A stretch of 64,000 nt of DNA from Gnetum montanum (taxonomy: Eukaryota > Streptophyta > Gnetopsida > Gnetales > Gnetaceae), in NCBI GenBank assembly GCA_015680685.1, contig MNCI01005055.1, positions 55,644-119,643 on the forward strand. Direction: 5' to 3'. The notes under the pieces were generated by a model, which was not told the DNA's origin, searched no databases, and saw nothing but the letters and a program-made list of their open reading frames with translations. Position 1 is the first letter of the stretch, and each line of letters begins with the position of its first letter. Below are positions 23,069 to 35,317 of the stretch, one piece after another. Both the position numbers and the translations under genes were made by a program.

Positions 23069-23791
23069 TCACCTTTGAATGTTATCCTCTGGTGCACACC
23101 AGTTGCATGGAAGAGATGTAGAGCATTCTTCTATGTCATCGCCCTCTGAGTCAATGTATGTGATGCATAGAACTTTCTTCTTCTTGATCTTTCTATAAAT
23201 ATTTACCTTAGATATCTCCAAGGAAAGATCGCGAATCCCTAGGCATGTGTCTACTGTGCTTAGCCATGCCCTTCCCATTATAATTGGGAAGTCCCCTTCA
23301 TTGTTGTTAACTTCTATCACTAGAAAATATGTTGGGTATGAACAACCACACACAGTGGTGATGATGTCCTCCACCAATCCTAAGGGAATGGTGATGGACT
23401 GGTCAGCAAGCTCAAGTTGAATGTTGCTCTTCTCAAGTTGGGGCAGGTTCCAGGCTTGATACATATCTTACGATATTAAGTTGACTCCAGAACCTGAGTC
23501 AAAAAGAGCCTTATGTGGTTTGTTCTCAACAATTTGTAGATAGATTAAGGGACTTCCAGGGTCAGATAGTTTCCTAGGAAGGTGGCCTACCTTGATCCAG
23601 TCGGTTACGGTATGTGTTAAGCTCTGTTGTTGGACTGAAGGGTGCTCCGAAGCCTTGTATGTTGGAGGAGCATGCATGGACTCAACCGCTTGTTGTTGTG
23701 AGAGCTTGTCTGGGCTTTTGGTTCTAAAGAAAGGTCTTATCTTTTTATGATTTTTAGAACCAGTAGCAGGTTGAATGTTTACGGCTCTCAT
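23069..23791 (-). pseudogene. Element C aspartic protease
   Basis: The minus frame runs continuously over about 240 codons, broken by one TAA at 23468-23470. Upstream of the stop is the active-site segment HKALFDSGSGVNLIS (Asp-Ser-Gly). Downstream are LELADQSITIPLGLVEDI and the flap-to-helix stretch GDFPIIMGRAWLSTVDTCLG, the pattern of gypsy proteases (family: LADGS...P.G...DV..., LILGRPFL.T). It processes the polyprotein in active relatives. The stop lies just after the active site, so this copy is probably inactive. Confidence 0.85.
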
Positions 23792-24199
23792 AGCATTTCA
23801 TGGCTATGGTTGAGTGGGGAGTTCCCCTTGCATTGTTGGAGTAGGAGGTGTTATGGGAACTACTGGTGGAAGAGGTGCGGACAATTAGAAGGATGGTATG
23901 GATATGGAGCATCTCCAAGAGGGGAAGGAGTCCTTCTAAAGTACTCCTAAACTTGGTAGTGACGTTGGGGAGTTGTGTGATCCATAAAGTCACTTGGAGA
24001 AATCAGCTGCTATACGTAGTATCCATATGGATCTTGCTATCGGTAAGGGTACTGTTGTTTCGACAGTGGCATCCCCCATGACTGTGGCTATTTCCACTAC
24101 TGAAGTTGTTCGATGGGTTGTGGTGAAGTTCCACTTGGTTAGTATGTTAATGGTTGGTGGAACTATCTTGGGTTACCTTGGGAATAAGGTAACCTTTGG

Positions 24200-25936
24200 G
24201 GTGTCTGCCGTTGGTTAAGTCTTGGGTTGAGTGCATACACCCCAGACTCTTGTAGATGTGAGATGATTGGACAACATCCTTTGAGATGGTCATATTGGCA
24301 AACCTTACATCCACCATCATCATCTATGTTCAAATCCACAACCTCATCGAAGATATTTATTTTCCCTTTACCCTTGTCACGTGTAGGGCCTAAATCTCTC
24401 CACTTTGTCTTGTTCTTGTCACTACTTCGTTCCTCCTTAGACTCCTCTACGATTTTCAGGACAGTTTCAATTTTACTGTCTAAGGAGCTTCATACTTCAT
24501 CTACCTTAGCCGATACTTTTGTTGTTAGCTTTTGAAGTAGTAAGGTTTTTCTATTCACCAACTCTTCGAGTTGTGACTCATCCTCTTCATCACAAAATTT
24601 CACTCCCTTCTTTCGAAGAGAAGGATCATGATTATATTCTTCCGCGCTCTCTCTTTTTCGTAGCTCCCCTTCTTCTTTGGCTACTTGTTCCAACAAGTGA
24701 TGAATTTCATGGGATCTAAGTTCTGATAATCTCCCTTAGGCATAAGTCCTAAGGGTTCTCCTAGTTTCATACCTTAGCCCATCTATGATGTGGTGGAGTT
24801 GATCGCACTATGCGTAACCATGGCCTAGGCAACGATGTAACAATGCATAGTAGTAACCCATGGCAGCATTCAAGGGTTTATGAGTACCTTTCTTCCATCC
24901 TTGGATCTGCTTATGCAAATTAGACACTTTGGAGTACGTTTGATATTTATCGTTAAAGAGTTCTAACATCATACTCCACCTCCTAATGGTTTTCAGTTCT
25001 AAGGACCGGTACCAACTCTCTACTTCCTTTATGAATGTCTTGGGAAATAACTTTAATTTTTGCCACTCGTTCTCTATATTTATCAAGGCACAGGCATTTT
25101 GGAATTCCTATAAATAATTTTGTAGATCCGCGTTGTATCCCCCTTCGAAGAGGGGGATGTTATTCATATCTAAGCGCTTGATCTGAATATCTCTTTGATG
25201 CCTTGTTGGTATTATCATTGCCTTCATTATATTTAGCATGCTTCAGGTGGCAAGTAGGGGGTTCATCATGATCATCTCTTTCATGATGTCTATGATGTCT
25301 ACGTTGTTCCCTACTTTCCCTTCGTTCATGCCCTTGTCCTCTCTCTCGACTCTCTTGTCGAGGTTTCTCATTTTGTCTACCTCTATCCTCACCGTTATGC
25401 TCCCTATGACTACGCCCAGAGGTGGAAGGAGAGGGTGAATGATGTGAAGAAGGGGAAGAAGAAGGAGAACCATCATCATGATGATGTTTCCTACCTTCTC
25501 TTCGGCTGCTACGGCCCCGATCGTGATGACGATCTAAGTGCCCATCCTTGTCATGTGTTGTTGTTCCCTCAGTGAATAGCTGGTGTTCACAGGGGTCAGA
25601 ACTAGGGTTGTGTATCATGAAGCATAGGTTCTAATACCCCACATCTTCACTTTCGTTAAGAGGGGAAACATCTTTTGATAGAGAACCCGTTATGAGTGGT
25701 TCACCAGCTCCGATTTCACTTGGGACATGCATGACCTCTTTTCCCTTCAATAGTGTATGTTGGCTCTCCTGCCTTGAGTCCCTCATATGTTGTAAATTTG
25801 TCAAATGGTAATCCCTTATGTCAAAATATCCTACAATGTATTCAACATATATCTGAGTCATGCTGATCTGTGTCAAAGCATGGAGGAGCATGTTGGGAAC
25901 TGCATGATCCGGAGGTAACACAATATTACCTTGCAA
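24200..25936 (-). pseudogene. Element C gag
   Basis: The 5' part (25936-25160) encodes a hydrophilic N-terminus. A long Ser/His/Arg/Glu-rich segment follows at about 25160-25618 (RDRRRHH-like composition). The capsid-type core at 24808-25086 reads EVESWYRSLELKTIRRWSMM and FNDKYQTYSKVSNLHKQIQG, the retrotransposon gag pattern with a conserved Trp-Tyr. Near the end (about 24240-24300) is a knuckle-like CKVCQYDHLKGCC. At least two frame breaks separate these parts. All four features have counterparts in element A at 28060-29480. Confidence 0.8.
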
Positions 25937-26251
25937 GTCTCTTCAGTGCATCTATTCATCTTGATGAAAGATAAAAGTAAAATTGGGTATACACTCATTG
26001 AGATGAGTATATTCCACCCTATATTGTTGAGGAACTGGTGGATTTATGTTATGTGTTTTAGACTGCCGACTGTTCTTTGTATGATCCCTAGGTGGTGTAT
26101 TGCTCTTGTGAGAAGACGAAGAAGACATTGTGTCTTATCGGTGTGCTAATTAACCGTTATATAAATTTCCATTTAATTAACCCTAAGGTTCATTTAAGCT
26201 CCCAACTATGTGAGTGATTTCCTATCGTCCACTTAGCACACAAACACTTAG

Positions 26252-26269
26252 TCCCCAACAATAGCGCCA
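26252..26269 (-). other. Primer binding site, tRNA-Asp type
   Basis: The minus strand reads TGGCGCTATTGTTGGGGA one base after the LTR end. It differs from the plant tRNA-Asp complement used by Athila-type elements (TGGCGCCGTTGCCGGGGA) at four positions, all transitions. It identifies the 5' LTR and the polarity. Confidence 0.8.
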
Positions 26270-26270
26270 A

Positions 26271-27044
26271 TGATGAGTGGCGAGGTACCCCTACACTCAA
26301 CCATATGAATACGAGCGTAACACGTGCGATCTAGTTGAACTTCATAGACTAAGTGCCTACACACCTCATGAAACACTTAGGTTTAATTATTCATTGTCTT
26401 CCCAGACTTACTTGTAGTTGTCATAGTGTATGATTAAGTAAGTCTAAGGTATATTATTTTTATATCCTTTTATGTTTTATCTCCTATGCTATTGAGGTGA
26501 AGGGTTGAGAGACTAATTGACTAACTCTAACTAACAAACTAAGTCTAAATTAACCCAGTGTCAACATCTGTTCCCACTTGCCTTTCACACCCTGAACCAA
26601 TGCAATCGTGGTTACCAAACGCTAGTCGTTGTTGGGATCACCACGCATAATGCACGTGCTCGAAGCTGTCGTACTGAGGCACTTAACTAGGAGAGAAGGG
26701 TTGAGAAAGATTTAATAACTAATAAAGAATTTAAATGAAAAATAATAAATAATAGTAAATAAAATCCTAATTAGCCTATTCCATGCACTGCAAGGTTTAT
26801 CCAAGAAGTTTGTCTTTATTGCCGTACACAAACATGTGTTCAGGTACAATGTCTACTTGAATATAGATCCGTTTACTTTAGAGTTCCTATTGTGGGCACA
26901 TGAAAAATATTCTATCTCTGGAGAGATCAAACTGCCAGAGTTTCACTATGGTCTAAACCTAGGATGAGAAATAAGGGAGAGCCGCCTCTTATTTACAAAT
27001 ATGATGACGCACCGTGATATCGCATGCGATATCGCATCCCATCA
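26271..27044 (-). repeat. Element C 5' LTR
   Basis: 774 bp, TG to CA, matching 20058-20885. Near its end it carries the perfect 18-bp palindrome GATATCGCATGCGATATC (27016-27033), where the other LTR has a longer, rearranged set of ATATCG motifs. Confidence 0.95.
27016..27033. repeat. Perfect 18-bp palindrome in the LTR of C
   Basis: GATATCGCATGCGATATC equals its own reverse complement and lies within 30 bp of the LTR terminus. In minus polarity this is the start of U3. Confidence 0.9.
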
Positions 27045-27049
27045 CTTGG
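27045..27049. repeat. Target site duplication CTTGG, right copy
   Basis: It matches 20053-20057; the pre-insertion sequence reads across as AAGTTA CTTGG TAATCC. Confidence 0.9.
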
Positions 27050-27559
27050 TAATCCTAGTAATAGTTACATCAACCTAAGACATGTATGGAAAACTAGGAA
27101 TAGATACTTAATGCCAATAGGATAAAAAAATTTTACATTTTTATTGCACTTAAAATTTATAATCATTTTTACAATGTTAGTACTTAGCATATTTCAAGCC
27201 AAACAACATCAATATATCGCATACCTCACACAAATAGTTAAAATATATCATTTGCACCTCGCTAAATCTAAGTAAGAAGACAATAATCATGAATTGATCA
27301 TCAAATACTAATATGCTTACATTGCCTATTCGTAGATTATGATATGGTCATGTGTGAACACTTATGGCTTCTATGGTTGAGTGTTGGACTACTCAACTAC
27401 TTTTCATTGGCACCATTGATCGGGTTGTGTTCATGTTTGATAGTTAGTTGATTTTATAGAGTTCATTGTATTAAGCATCATGAAGTATATTTCTCATACT
27501 TATAATAATTTCCTAAAAAGTACACAGTTAAGCATCAAACCATTAACATGACCTCTAAA

Positions 27560-29026
27560 ATTAAAGAAAAGTCTCCATGAAAGTTATGAAAAAGGTTATA
27601 ATGAACAAGATTGGAATGCATTGATGCAAGCCAAGATTTCATATACTCATACTGACTCTTATTATCCTAATTTTACATGCAATTTCTCTAGGATGAATAA
27701 CTCAAATGGAGAGATCTACAAGGAAACATTATCTTGCCACCTCAACATTCAACACCATCAATACTTCAATCAGTCCTTATGAGATTAAACCTTGGCCATG
27801 TGCAAGATGGCTATCAAGTTACTCAAAACATGAATAAGACATATGAGGCAATGGAGGCCAAGGTAAGATGAAATCCCATCATGGAGGCAAGGTAAAAACA
27901 TGACAAAGGGAAGAAAGCATCTTAAATAGTTATTCTCAAATAGAAAAAAGATGCTACATTCTAAATTCAGAAATTTTATCAAAATCATGGGTCTCAGTCC
28001 CAAACACCAATCATCTACATTAAAGATCCCACTAAAATAAAACTACAATTAGCTCTTGTAGAAACCCCAAGAAGGAATAAGGAGGACTATAGACTTAGGA
28101 GGAGTTCAAGGTCTAAGATCTCTAATGAATCCAAAAGAGATGAATTAAGTAGGCACAGAAGAAAAACCAAATAACATCATTCTCCAACTCCTTCATCTTC
28201 TTCCTTACATTCATCTAGCAATTTTGGCAAGAAAGAGTAAAGACTAAGAGATCATGATGGGGGAAGAAGGAATAATTATGAGAGACATGCATACAGAACA
28301 AGGCATCATGATAAAGAGGAAGATAATCATGATTAAAGAGTGAAAAGAATTAAACATGAAGTGAGAGAGCATCATGAGCATTGGAATGTTCATCACTACA
28401 ATAGAGTTTACAAACCTAAATACTATGAAAAACCCCTCTTGGCCACATACAACATGATTAATATCAAAAAAGTTATGTACTTTTCCACCAACCATGTAAG
28501 GAACAATTGCATCAAGTGACTAGACATAAAATAATATTTCAACATTAAAAGATGGATACAATGCAGATTCATCACACTATCTCCAAGCCTTTCATGATGC
28601 CTACACCCTACAAAATATAGAAAATGATTGGAAAAAATATAAGTTATTTTCTAGAACAGTCATAAAGAAAGTAGAGAACTAGTATAGATTCTTAGATCTA
28701 GAATTAATTTAAAAATGGAGTACTATGATAGAACTCTTCAACAACAAGTATCAAACCTACTAAGTGTTAAATTTGAGAAAATAGATTCAAGGATGAAAAT
28801 AAGAAACACATGAATCTCTTATTTTAGTAATGGGTTGGTACTATTCCTTACTACATAGATACCCAATCCATGGATTCTTTGAAACTAAACAACTATGACA
28901 TATCATTGATGGACTAAGGAATAAGAGAAGAGACATACTTTGGGTATATTCCCAAGACAAATTATCCAAAATGAAAACTCATTAAATCCAAAGACTCATA
29001 GACTAAATGACAAAAGAGGAAGGCAA

Positions 29027-29057
<31 letters not shown>

Positions 29058-29490
29058 ATCAATAGAAGAATATAACAGAGATCTAGTCATAAGAAAAAGG
29101 GATATTAGTATATGTGAATCACAAAAAGAAGAGATCTTAGAATATATGATTCAACAAAAGACTCTACCAATCCAAAAATCAATTAATGATATTGCAACAA
29201 AGGTAGAGAAAAAGTGGGATTCAGTAGATAAGAAGTTCACTATAGCATTGATGATAGTAGAGGAAAGGACTAAAAAAACCTTATATAGGAGTAATGATAG
29301 AAACAAGAAAAGAGACAATGGACAAGAAAACTACGAAAACAAAGGAAAAGTTGTTGTAGTGTAGGAAGTAATGAACTCCAATATGAACATCCTAAGGGAT
29401 GTTGCCTTGTTATGGCCCTCTTACAAGAGTCCACGCATACGTACTCAATCAAAAGTTTGCCAAGAAACAAATATAGATATGATTACCTTA
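27560..29490 (+). pseudogene. Element A gag
   Basis: A Ser/Arg/His-rich segment at about 28060-28420 (SRSKISNESKRDELSRHRRK) is followed by the capsid core at 28590-28930 (IENDWKKYKLFSRTVIKKVE, STMIELFNNKYQTY, MGWYYSLLHRYPIHGF). The end is a knuckle-like NELQYEHPKGCCLVMALLQE near 29370-29430. Each block aligns by eye with gag of element C (which reads IENEWQKLKLFPKTFIKEVE and YDHLKGCC). In-frame stops are frequent. Confidence 0.8.
29030..29057 (+). repeat. (GA)n microsatellite inside element A gag
   Basis: Fourteen uninterrupted GA units, reading as Arg-Glu repeats within the gag frame. Confidence 0.95.
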
Positions 29491-30110
29491 TCCATAAGGT
29501 AATTTTAGATCTCCCTACTAGCAATCATATTATCCAAGTGATATTGATCCTTAACTGCAAGAGCAGTCCTAATAGTAGTGGTAACAACCAAAAGCATGGA
29601 GAATGGCACCACCAAGGTAGAAATATCCATACAAATAATCCAATCCCTATAGATACTATATCCAACATCAAATCTCTTCTAGGAACACTTCTATTCATGC
29701 TTCCTCTTCTTACCATCCACTAGACTATCATAGACCCACTACTTCATGCATGGATTTGAATTCTTACACACCCCATCTAGCAATTAGTTCCTCATTTCAA
29801 GCTCCTAATAGGTTACCTTTTATACTACTACTAGTCATGCAAGTAAAACTACCAACATAGACACAACAAAAAATGCTACTAGGGCTGTCACTACACATGA
29901 GGACATCATGACAAGTAAATCAATATCTAGAAAACATCCCTTCCTTAGGACAAGCCCAGAAAATGTTCAAAGGATGGGGATTTCATCTAACTCTATTCTT
30001 TCCATACACAAACCTTAAGGAAACACTATGCTTCCCACATCTAAATAGAATAATTTAACAACTATCATGCTCACGTAAATGGTAACGTACTAGATCAAAG
30101 AAAGAGCACT
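29491..30110 (+). other. Element A gag-protease spacer
   Basis: The DNA between gag and protease has the composition of a decayed coding region, but no domain was recognised. Confidence 0.4.
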
Positions 30111-30490
30111 TTCCAAGAAGACAATTGATCTAGAAAATCCCTTGGTCTATCTCCAAATAGCAAGATATAAACCATGGAAAGCTTTATTAGATTTTGGGTC
30201 ATGAGCAAACGTTATCTTACAAATACCTATATAAGGCCTAGAATCTCCTTAGCTAAAGAAGATAACACCTGATTGGAGGCAGCAGATTAGTCAATTGTTG
30301 TTCCACTTGGATGAGAGAAAGATATGATTATCCTATTGATTTTCTAGTCATACTTGTGATAAGGAATAAAGGGAACTTGATTATAATCATGGGAAGAGCA
30401 TGACTTAGCACTATAGATGCTAAGCTAGGAATTCAAGATTTATCTTTTGAAATTTCCAAGTAAGATGAAGCTAGAATTATTCAAAGACGT
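30110..30490 (+). pseudogene. Element A aspartic protease
   Basis: ENPLVYLQIARYKPWKALLD leads into the active-site position, which reads LLDFGS where element C has LFDSGS, so the Asp-Ser/Thr-Gly triad is lost. Later segments (LIIIMGRA, LSTIDAKLGIQDLSFEIS) again parallel C. Multiple frameshifts and stops are present. Confidence 0.75.
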
Positions 30491-31019
30491 AGATTTTCAT
30501 GTATCGCATAAAATGATAATGGATGAAACTATTTGTAGAAAACCTAGACAATAAAAAATGATGCTATCATAACATGTAATAGATATGTTAAAGACGTGTG
30601 TACAATAATGCTTGTATGTAGTAGCCACTAGACAAAAAGACATCTAGTGTCTGATTACTAGAGGAGAATCAAGAATCTAACATATGCATGGAACTAGTGG
30701 ACAAGATCACAAGTGCCTATGTTGAAGAAAAATTTAAGTTAAACTAATTACGAAGACAACCTTCTTACACTAAATCATTACAAGAGGAATACATTGAATG
30801 AGGATGGTAAGAGATACTAGAAAAGTATGAACTAAAACCTCTAGAACTAAAAGCTCTACAAAGGATACTTCATTATGCTTTTCTAAACAACAAAAAATTG
30901 GTAATCATAAATGTCAATCTTGATAAAGAATAAAAGAGAAAATTATTTGAAGTGATGAACAAATGGCCAACTACATTCACATGATCCTATGATAAGATCA
31001 CTAGCATTGATTTGTGCAT

Positions 31020-31505
31020 CTATCAACTTCAAATGTTCATAGATCTATCCATTAAAATACACCATCAAACTTAAAGAAGATTTTAAATAAGAGTTGAAAA
31101 ACTATAAATGTATGGTCCATATATCTAATCATATATAGTAAATGAATTAGCCAATTAGTTATTGTTCTAAAGAGAGGTGGAAAGTGGAGGATCTATATTG
31201 ATTTCTACTATTAAACATGATGACATTTAAAGATCATTTTCCTTTGCTATTTATTAACCAAATCCTATACATCATTGCAACATATTAGTAATATAGCTTC
31301 TTGGATAGATATAGTGGATATAATCAAATTCACATCACACTAGAAGATTAGGAGAAAACAACATTCACTATTTCATGAAGAAATTTTGTATACAAGCATC
31401 ATTCATTCTATATAATGCTTCCATCACTTTCAAGAAACTTGTACTTAGCATCGTCTAGAAAGAGAATGGTATTGAAATTGAAGTATTTATGGACAATTTT
31501 TATAA
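31020..31505 (+). pseudogene. Element A reverse transcriptase, 5' portion
   Basis: DHFPLLFINQIL, FLDRYSGYNQIHITLED and EKTTFTIS are gypsy RT finger and palm motifs. The catalytic segment reads VFMDNFYNI near 31472-31504, with Asn in place of the second catalytic Asp. The domain then stops at the insertion of element B and resumes at 49423. Confidence 0.8.
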
Positions 31506-31510
31506 CATAC
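31506..31510. repeat. Target site duplication CATAC, left copy
   Basis: It precedes the left LTR of element B and recurs at 49418-49422. Removing B rejoins the RT of element A, apart from a one-base frame difference. Confidence 0.8.
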
Positions 31511-32635
31511 TATAGAGGTTGAAAAATTTGATGCTGAAGGGATAAAAATTTTAGTGCATGATATTTTAACCCTAGATTCAAACTAGCCTTGGAAGAGGAT
31601 CCAAAGCACTTCAAATGGTCAAGAAAATCACTTGAGGGCTTAGTGGATCTATTACTGAGAATTAAAAACGTGTATGAACTGTTAATTCCTATCAGAAATA
31701 ATTTAAATGATGGAGAAATATACAAAGCATAATAATTACACCAAGAGTGGTAACTTTGTATTAAATGTGAAAGAAAACAAAATTTAGAAAATACATATTG
31801 CATGCTTTGAAAAGCCATGAGCATATTTTATGTAGAGCATAATTAGATTTACACTTCAAGGCTCAAATTATCTATCAAAATCTGATGATCTATCATTGGT
31901 TCTCTCCATAAAGGTTGTTCACACTAGGTAGCTTAGTTATGATGGTTATGGACTTTTGAAATTTGCATTGCTTTGAATATCTCTAGCCAGGGCTAAGCTT
32001 GCAAAAATTCTAAAAAGTCCCAAAGACGTGCAAAACACTAGCTTAAATAGGCTAGAGCATTACTAATTTTATGCTGCTAATTACTATAGCATGTCAAATG
32101 ATTTTGATGAGCATAATCTGCAGTGTGTGAATGCCAGCATAATTTGGGTTTTGGCCCAAAATTCTAGCATAATTGGAATTTCTTGTCAACATACATGCTA
32201 TTGTATATGCTAACATATATGACATTTTAGAAATTGTTATGCCAACATAATTTGTATTTACACCAATCAAATTTATAGCTTAGTAACCTCAAACATATAA
32301 AGCTTTTCCTTCCAATGTTGATAATGTTTTTGGGCTATTTTTCTAGTATATAAACTACCAACATTTTGACTTTTACTAAAACATTTTGGTAGCATATTTA
32401 CATTTTTAACCTCTATAAATCATCTTGAATGAGATTTTCAACTTGTAAGCTACAAATTACATCTTTGTACATTAGAAACTATTCAAAATAAGCTAGAGCA
32501 AAAGCCATGATGTGGGAATTTTTCATGGAAAAATGAACAATTATTTTTGCCTTTGAAATTTCCATTAAATTATAATGTAAAAACTCTAGCTATTAGGCTA
32601 CATATGAAAATGTAAATTTTCTTTAGAATGTTTCA
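31511..32635 (-). repeat. Element B 3' LTR
   Basis: It aligns along its whole length with 48314-49417. Its minus-strand start is TGAAACATTC; its other end reads TA rather than CA in both copies. A TATA-like TATTTAAG on the minus strand lies at about 32042-32051. Confidence 0.85.
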
Positions 32636-32651
32636 TTGGCCTCTCTTTATT
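32636..32651 (-). other. Polypurine tract of element B
   Basis: The minus strand reads AATAAAGAGAGGCCAA before the LTR start, nearly identical to the tracts of G (8206-8221) and F (54006-54020). Confidence 0.7.
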
Positions 32652-34740
32652 AATGGTTGAAGGATTGACCCCAAGAGGCATCACTAAAGAATACAAAACA
32701 CCATTGTAAATTCATCACCAACACTCCCTCTCCATACTTGATATGTAGTTGTCAAACCACACCAATGAGTGCTCATGATGGTGAAATGAAGTCATTGGGG
32801 AATGTTATAAGTTGAAGGTAACATAGAGATCCTATTAATTATCAGGTGGTTAAAAAGGAATTTCAAATGTTGACATCTTGGCCATGACATGATGTTAGCA
32901 TGTCTTGTCAAAAAAGTCTTCATGCTTAGCTTCTTGAACTGCTAGCTACCCAATGACGTTTTAGGGGTGCCAACACTCCATTCTTAGGCTTCCTAGGTCA
33001 TTTTCCTCTTCCTTTTTCTTCATTCAAAGCCACTTGTTTGACATTAGGCTACATTCGTCTCTTGGCTTCTTGGCAATTTGCTTTCTCATTTTTCTCATCA
33101 ATTGAAAATTTCATTAGGTTTCATCATTAAGGATAAATTTTATTTTCTCACTTGAATGAGCTATGTCACATGTGAGGAACTTGATTTTTTTTCTTTCCAA
33201 ATGAGATGTGTTACACTTGGCAAATTGGATTTCTACCTTCTTGCTAAATGAGATGTTTTACATTCAACGAACTAGACTAATGAAGCATATTAAAGGATAT
33301 GTCACAGGGCCATGGTGCATGAATGTTAAACATATGATTTCTATTATTAACAAGTTAACGACGGACATAATTTGACTATGGGAATATGGCTAAAAAGGGG
33401 TAATGGAGGTGATGTAAGATAAACATTGTTGGTGCTATCGAACAACCTAACTAAATCTCATGTATCAAGTTTGCATGGTAACTTATTGCTACAATGAGTT
33501 GTACCTTTGCAATGACTTCAAGCTCATCCTTCAAATTCCACTCCAAGAGAACAAGAAACAAGTGAAAAAGTACATGTAATTACAATATATTTGCATAAGG
33601 TAACAATGGGACAATAGGCAAACATAGGCTAATATTGGTTACAACAAGAAGAAAATGAGAAATTTGTATTTTTTTTTCACAAATTTATATAAAATTTTTA
33701 GCTCTTTGTAACATCAAAATAAGTTATAACAAGTTACACTAACTCACTTATTTTAGACTACAATAGTTGTCAACATTGATCATTCGCTCAAACTTGTGAA
33801 CAAAAGATTAACCATAGTAACAAAAAACATGTGAATGTTAGATGTAATCAAGGGCTATGTGATGGCTTTAATGTTTCCTTACAAGGGTTTGATGATGTCT
33901 TGAGCAAGCTTAAGCTCTAGTGAGAAACTTAGTTTTGTGTATTTTCTCCTCACCATGCTAGTTTAGATGAAATTTCAACCAAGGATCCTTTGTGATGGCT
34001 CTCACTTCAAGGTCAATGGTAATTAGGCTACTTTAGGATATTAAGACCTCATGGTAGAATGGTTTCAAGGCTTAACTCTTAGATATTCAAGGTTCACTTG
34101 GCCTAATAACAGAGAAGGAACTATTTGGGCTTTAAGGCTAGTCGAATTTGCTTCCTCATCCTCCTAGTGCATTCCTATATGTCAACATAAGCACATCAAG
34201 TAGCATCTACATGATAAAATTATTAAATAATGTTGAAATACTAAAAAACATTATAATAATAGAGAAAATAACACATAGTCAAAACAAAGTAGAATGAGGC
34301 TAAACAAGGCAAGGTGGGGTTCCTATAAATTGGCTTTTTATATAGCAAGATTCCTCCCACCTTAGTTTTTGAGGATTGGGTTAAAAAATGTTGGGAACCA
34401 AGAAATATTCAATTAATCATAACTTTTAATCTTATGAGAATTGTTTTTTTTTTCTTTCAAAACCAAGGCTACAATAGAATTTGTGAAACAATAGTCAATT
34501 TGGGATGTTTCTGGATCCTTTTTAGTGCTTCAACATTGGAGGAAGGATTTTGACGAGAGAAAGAAAGTAAAAGTATTTTGCTAATTTGGATTAAATTTCT
34601 AGAACTTCCATGATATTTTTCTACACATATTGACATTATTATTGTGCATATTAGGTAGGTTATTAGAATAGAGTCTTTTTCATGCTTCCATCCAAGACTA
34701 AGGCAATTTTGTATTAAACTTGATATGCAAAAGAAATGAC
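32652..34740 (-). pseudogene. Element B 3' internal region with pol-linker relic
   Basis: Most of this stretch has no recognisable coding. At about 33840-33970 the minus strand reads KLSLSLELKLAQDIIKPL and GNIKAIT, which parallels element G (LKLSFSLEPQ, AQDITKVLQRNIKAF). So a pol linker was once present, but the reverse transcriptase that should follow is missing. Confidence 0.5.
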
Positions 34741-34745
34741 TAGAC

Positions 34746-35105
34746 TTGCTAGAGCTTAATGTTAAAGAAAAGGTTTTAATGCAAAAGATCTCATATCTTA
34801 TACTCTTGATTTGTTGTTATTATTATCTTGATCCTAATTATAGGAAAGCTCAATGTCCAAAGCTACTAGCCAAGACTGAATTTGAGAGAATTTTAGTTAA
34901 ACAATTTACTAAAGAATTAAAAGATAAAAATATATCTTTGGCTCAAGTTAATGATACTAATGAGATGAACCCACTAGATAATCCTTATTCTCCAGACCCC
35001 AAGATAAGTGATACTGAAGACATGAATATTGAGGCTACTGATGCTGCTAAGAACCCTCAAAATCAAAAAGAAACTCCAAAAGAAGCTAGTGGTGGTTGGG
35101 AGTGA
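34746..35105 (+). pseudogene. LINE ORF1, C-terminal part
   Basis: A 119-codon open stretch ends in an acidic, Asn/Pro/Asp-rich tail (NPLDNPYSPDPKISDTEDMN) and stops just upstream of the endonuclease. A Cys-containing segment (YYYLDPNYRKAQCPKLL) may be a remnant of the gag-like zinc knuckle. Assignment rests mainly on position. Confidence 0.5.
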
Positions 35106-35317
35106 GTTACCGAGAAGTCTTATGCCTCAATCACATGTGATAATACTATATTTAGAAATTTCTATAAAGGATACTAATCCTTGATTATTTCTTATGATAA
35201 TCATTCTTCTAGTAGAAGATTAGATTCTTGTCATTCTTTAGCAAATAACTTTGAGTCTATGAATTATTTTAAGACTTTAGTAATTGAGGGAGATTCTTCT
35301 TCATCTTTACAATCACA

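Larger units (their letters stand above)
20058..27044 (-). mobile_element. Element C: complete non-autonomous gag-protease LTR retrotransposon
   Basis: It has LTRs of 828 and 774 bp, 5-bp target duplications, a primer site and a purine tract. The polarity is minus, because the primer site adjoins the LTR at 26271 and the purine tract adjoins the LTR ending at 20885. Gag and protease are readable at about 23069-25936. The remaining 2.2 kb (20900-23068) shows no reverse transcriptase, RNase H or integrase. Its gag and protease are homologous to element A, which has a full pol, so A-type elements could have supplied the machinery. LTRs differ at roughly one site in ten, mostly by transitions. 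Confidence 0.9.

Noticed and set aside
25238-25479. Two further open frames opposite and beside the Arg/His-rich part of gag of element C
   Set aside because: They are frame shadows of a low-complexity coding segment and have no independent motif.
32636-32660. Reading TTGGCCTCTCTTTATT as a primer binding site of a plus-strand element B
   Set aside because: The reverse complement is a polypurine tract, as shown by element G, where pol orientation is certain. Gag and protease of B also read on the minus strand.
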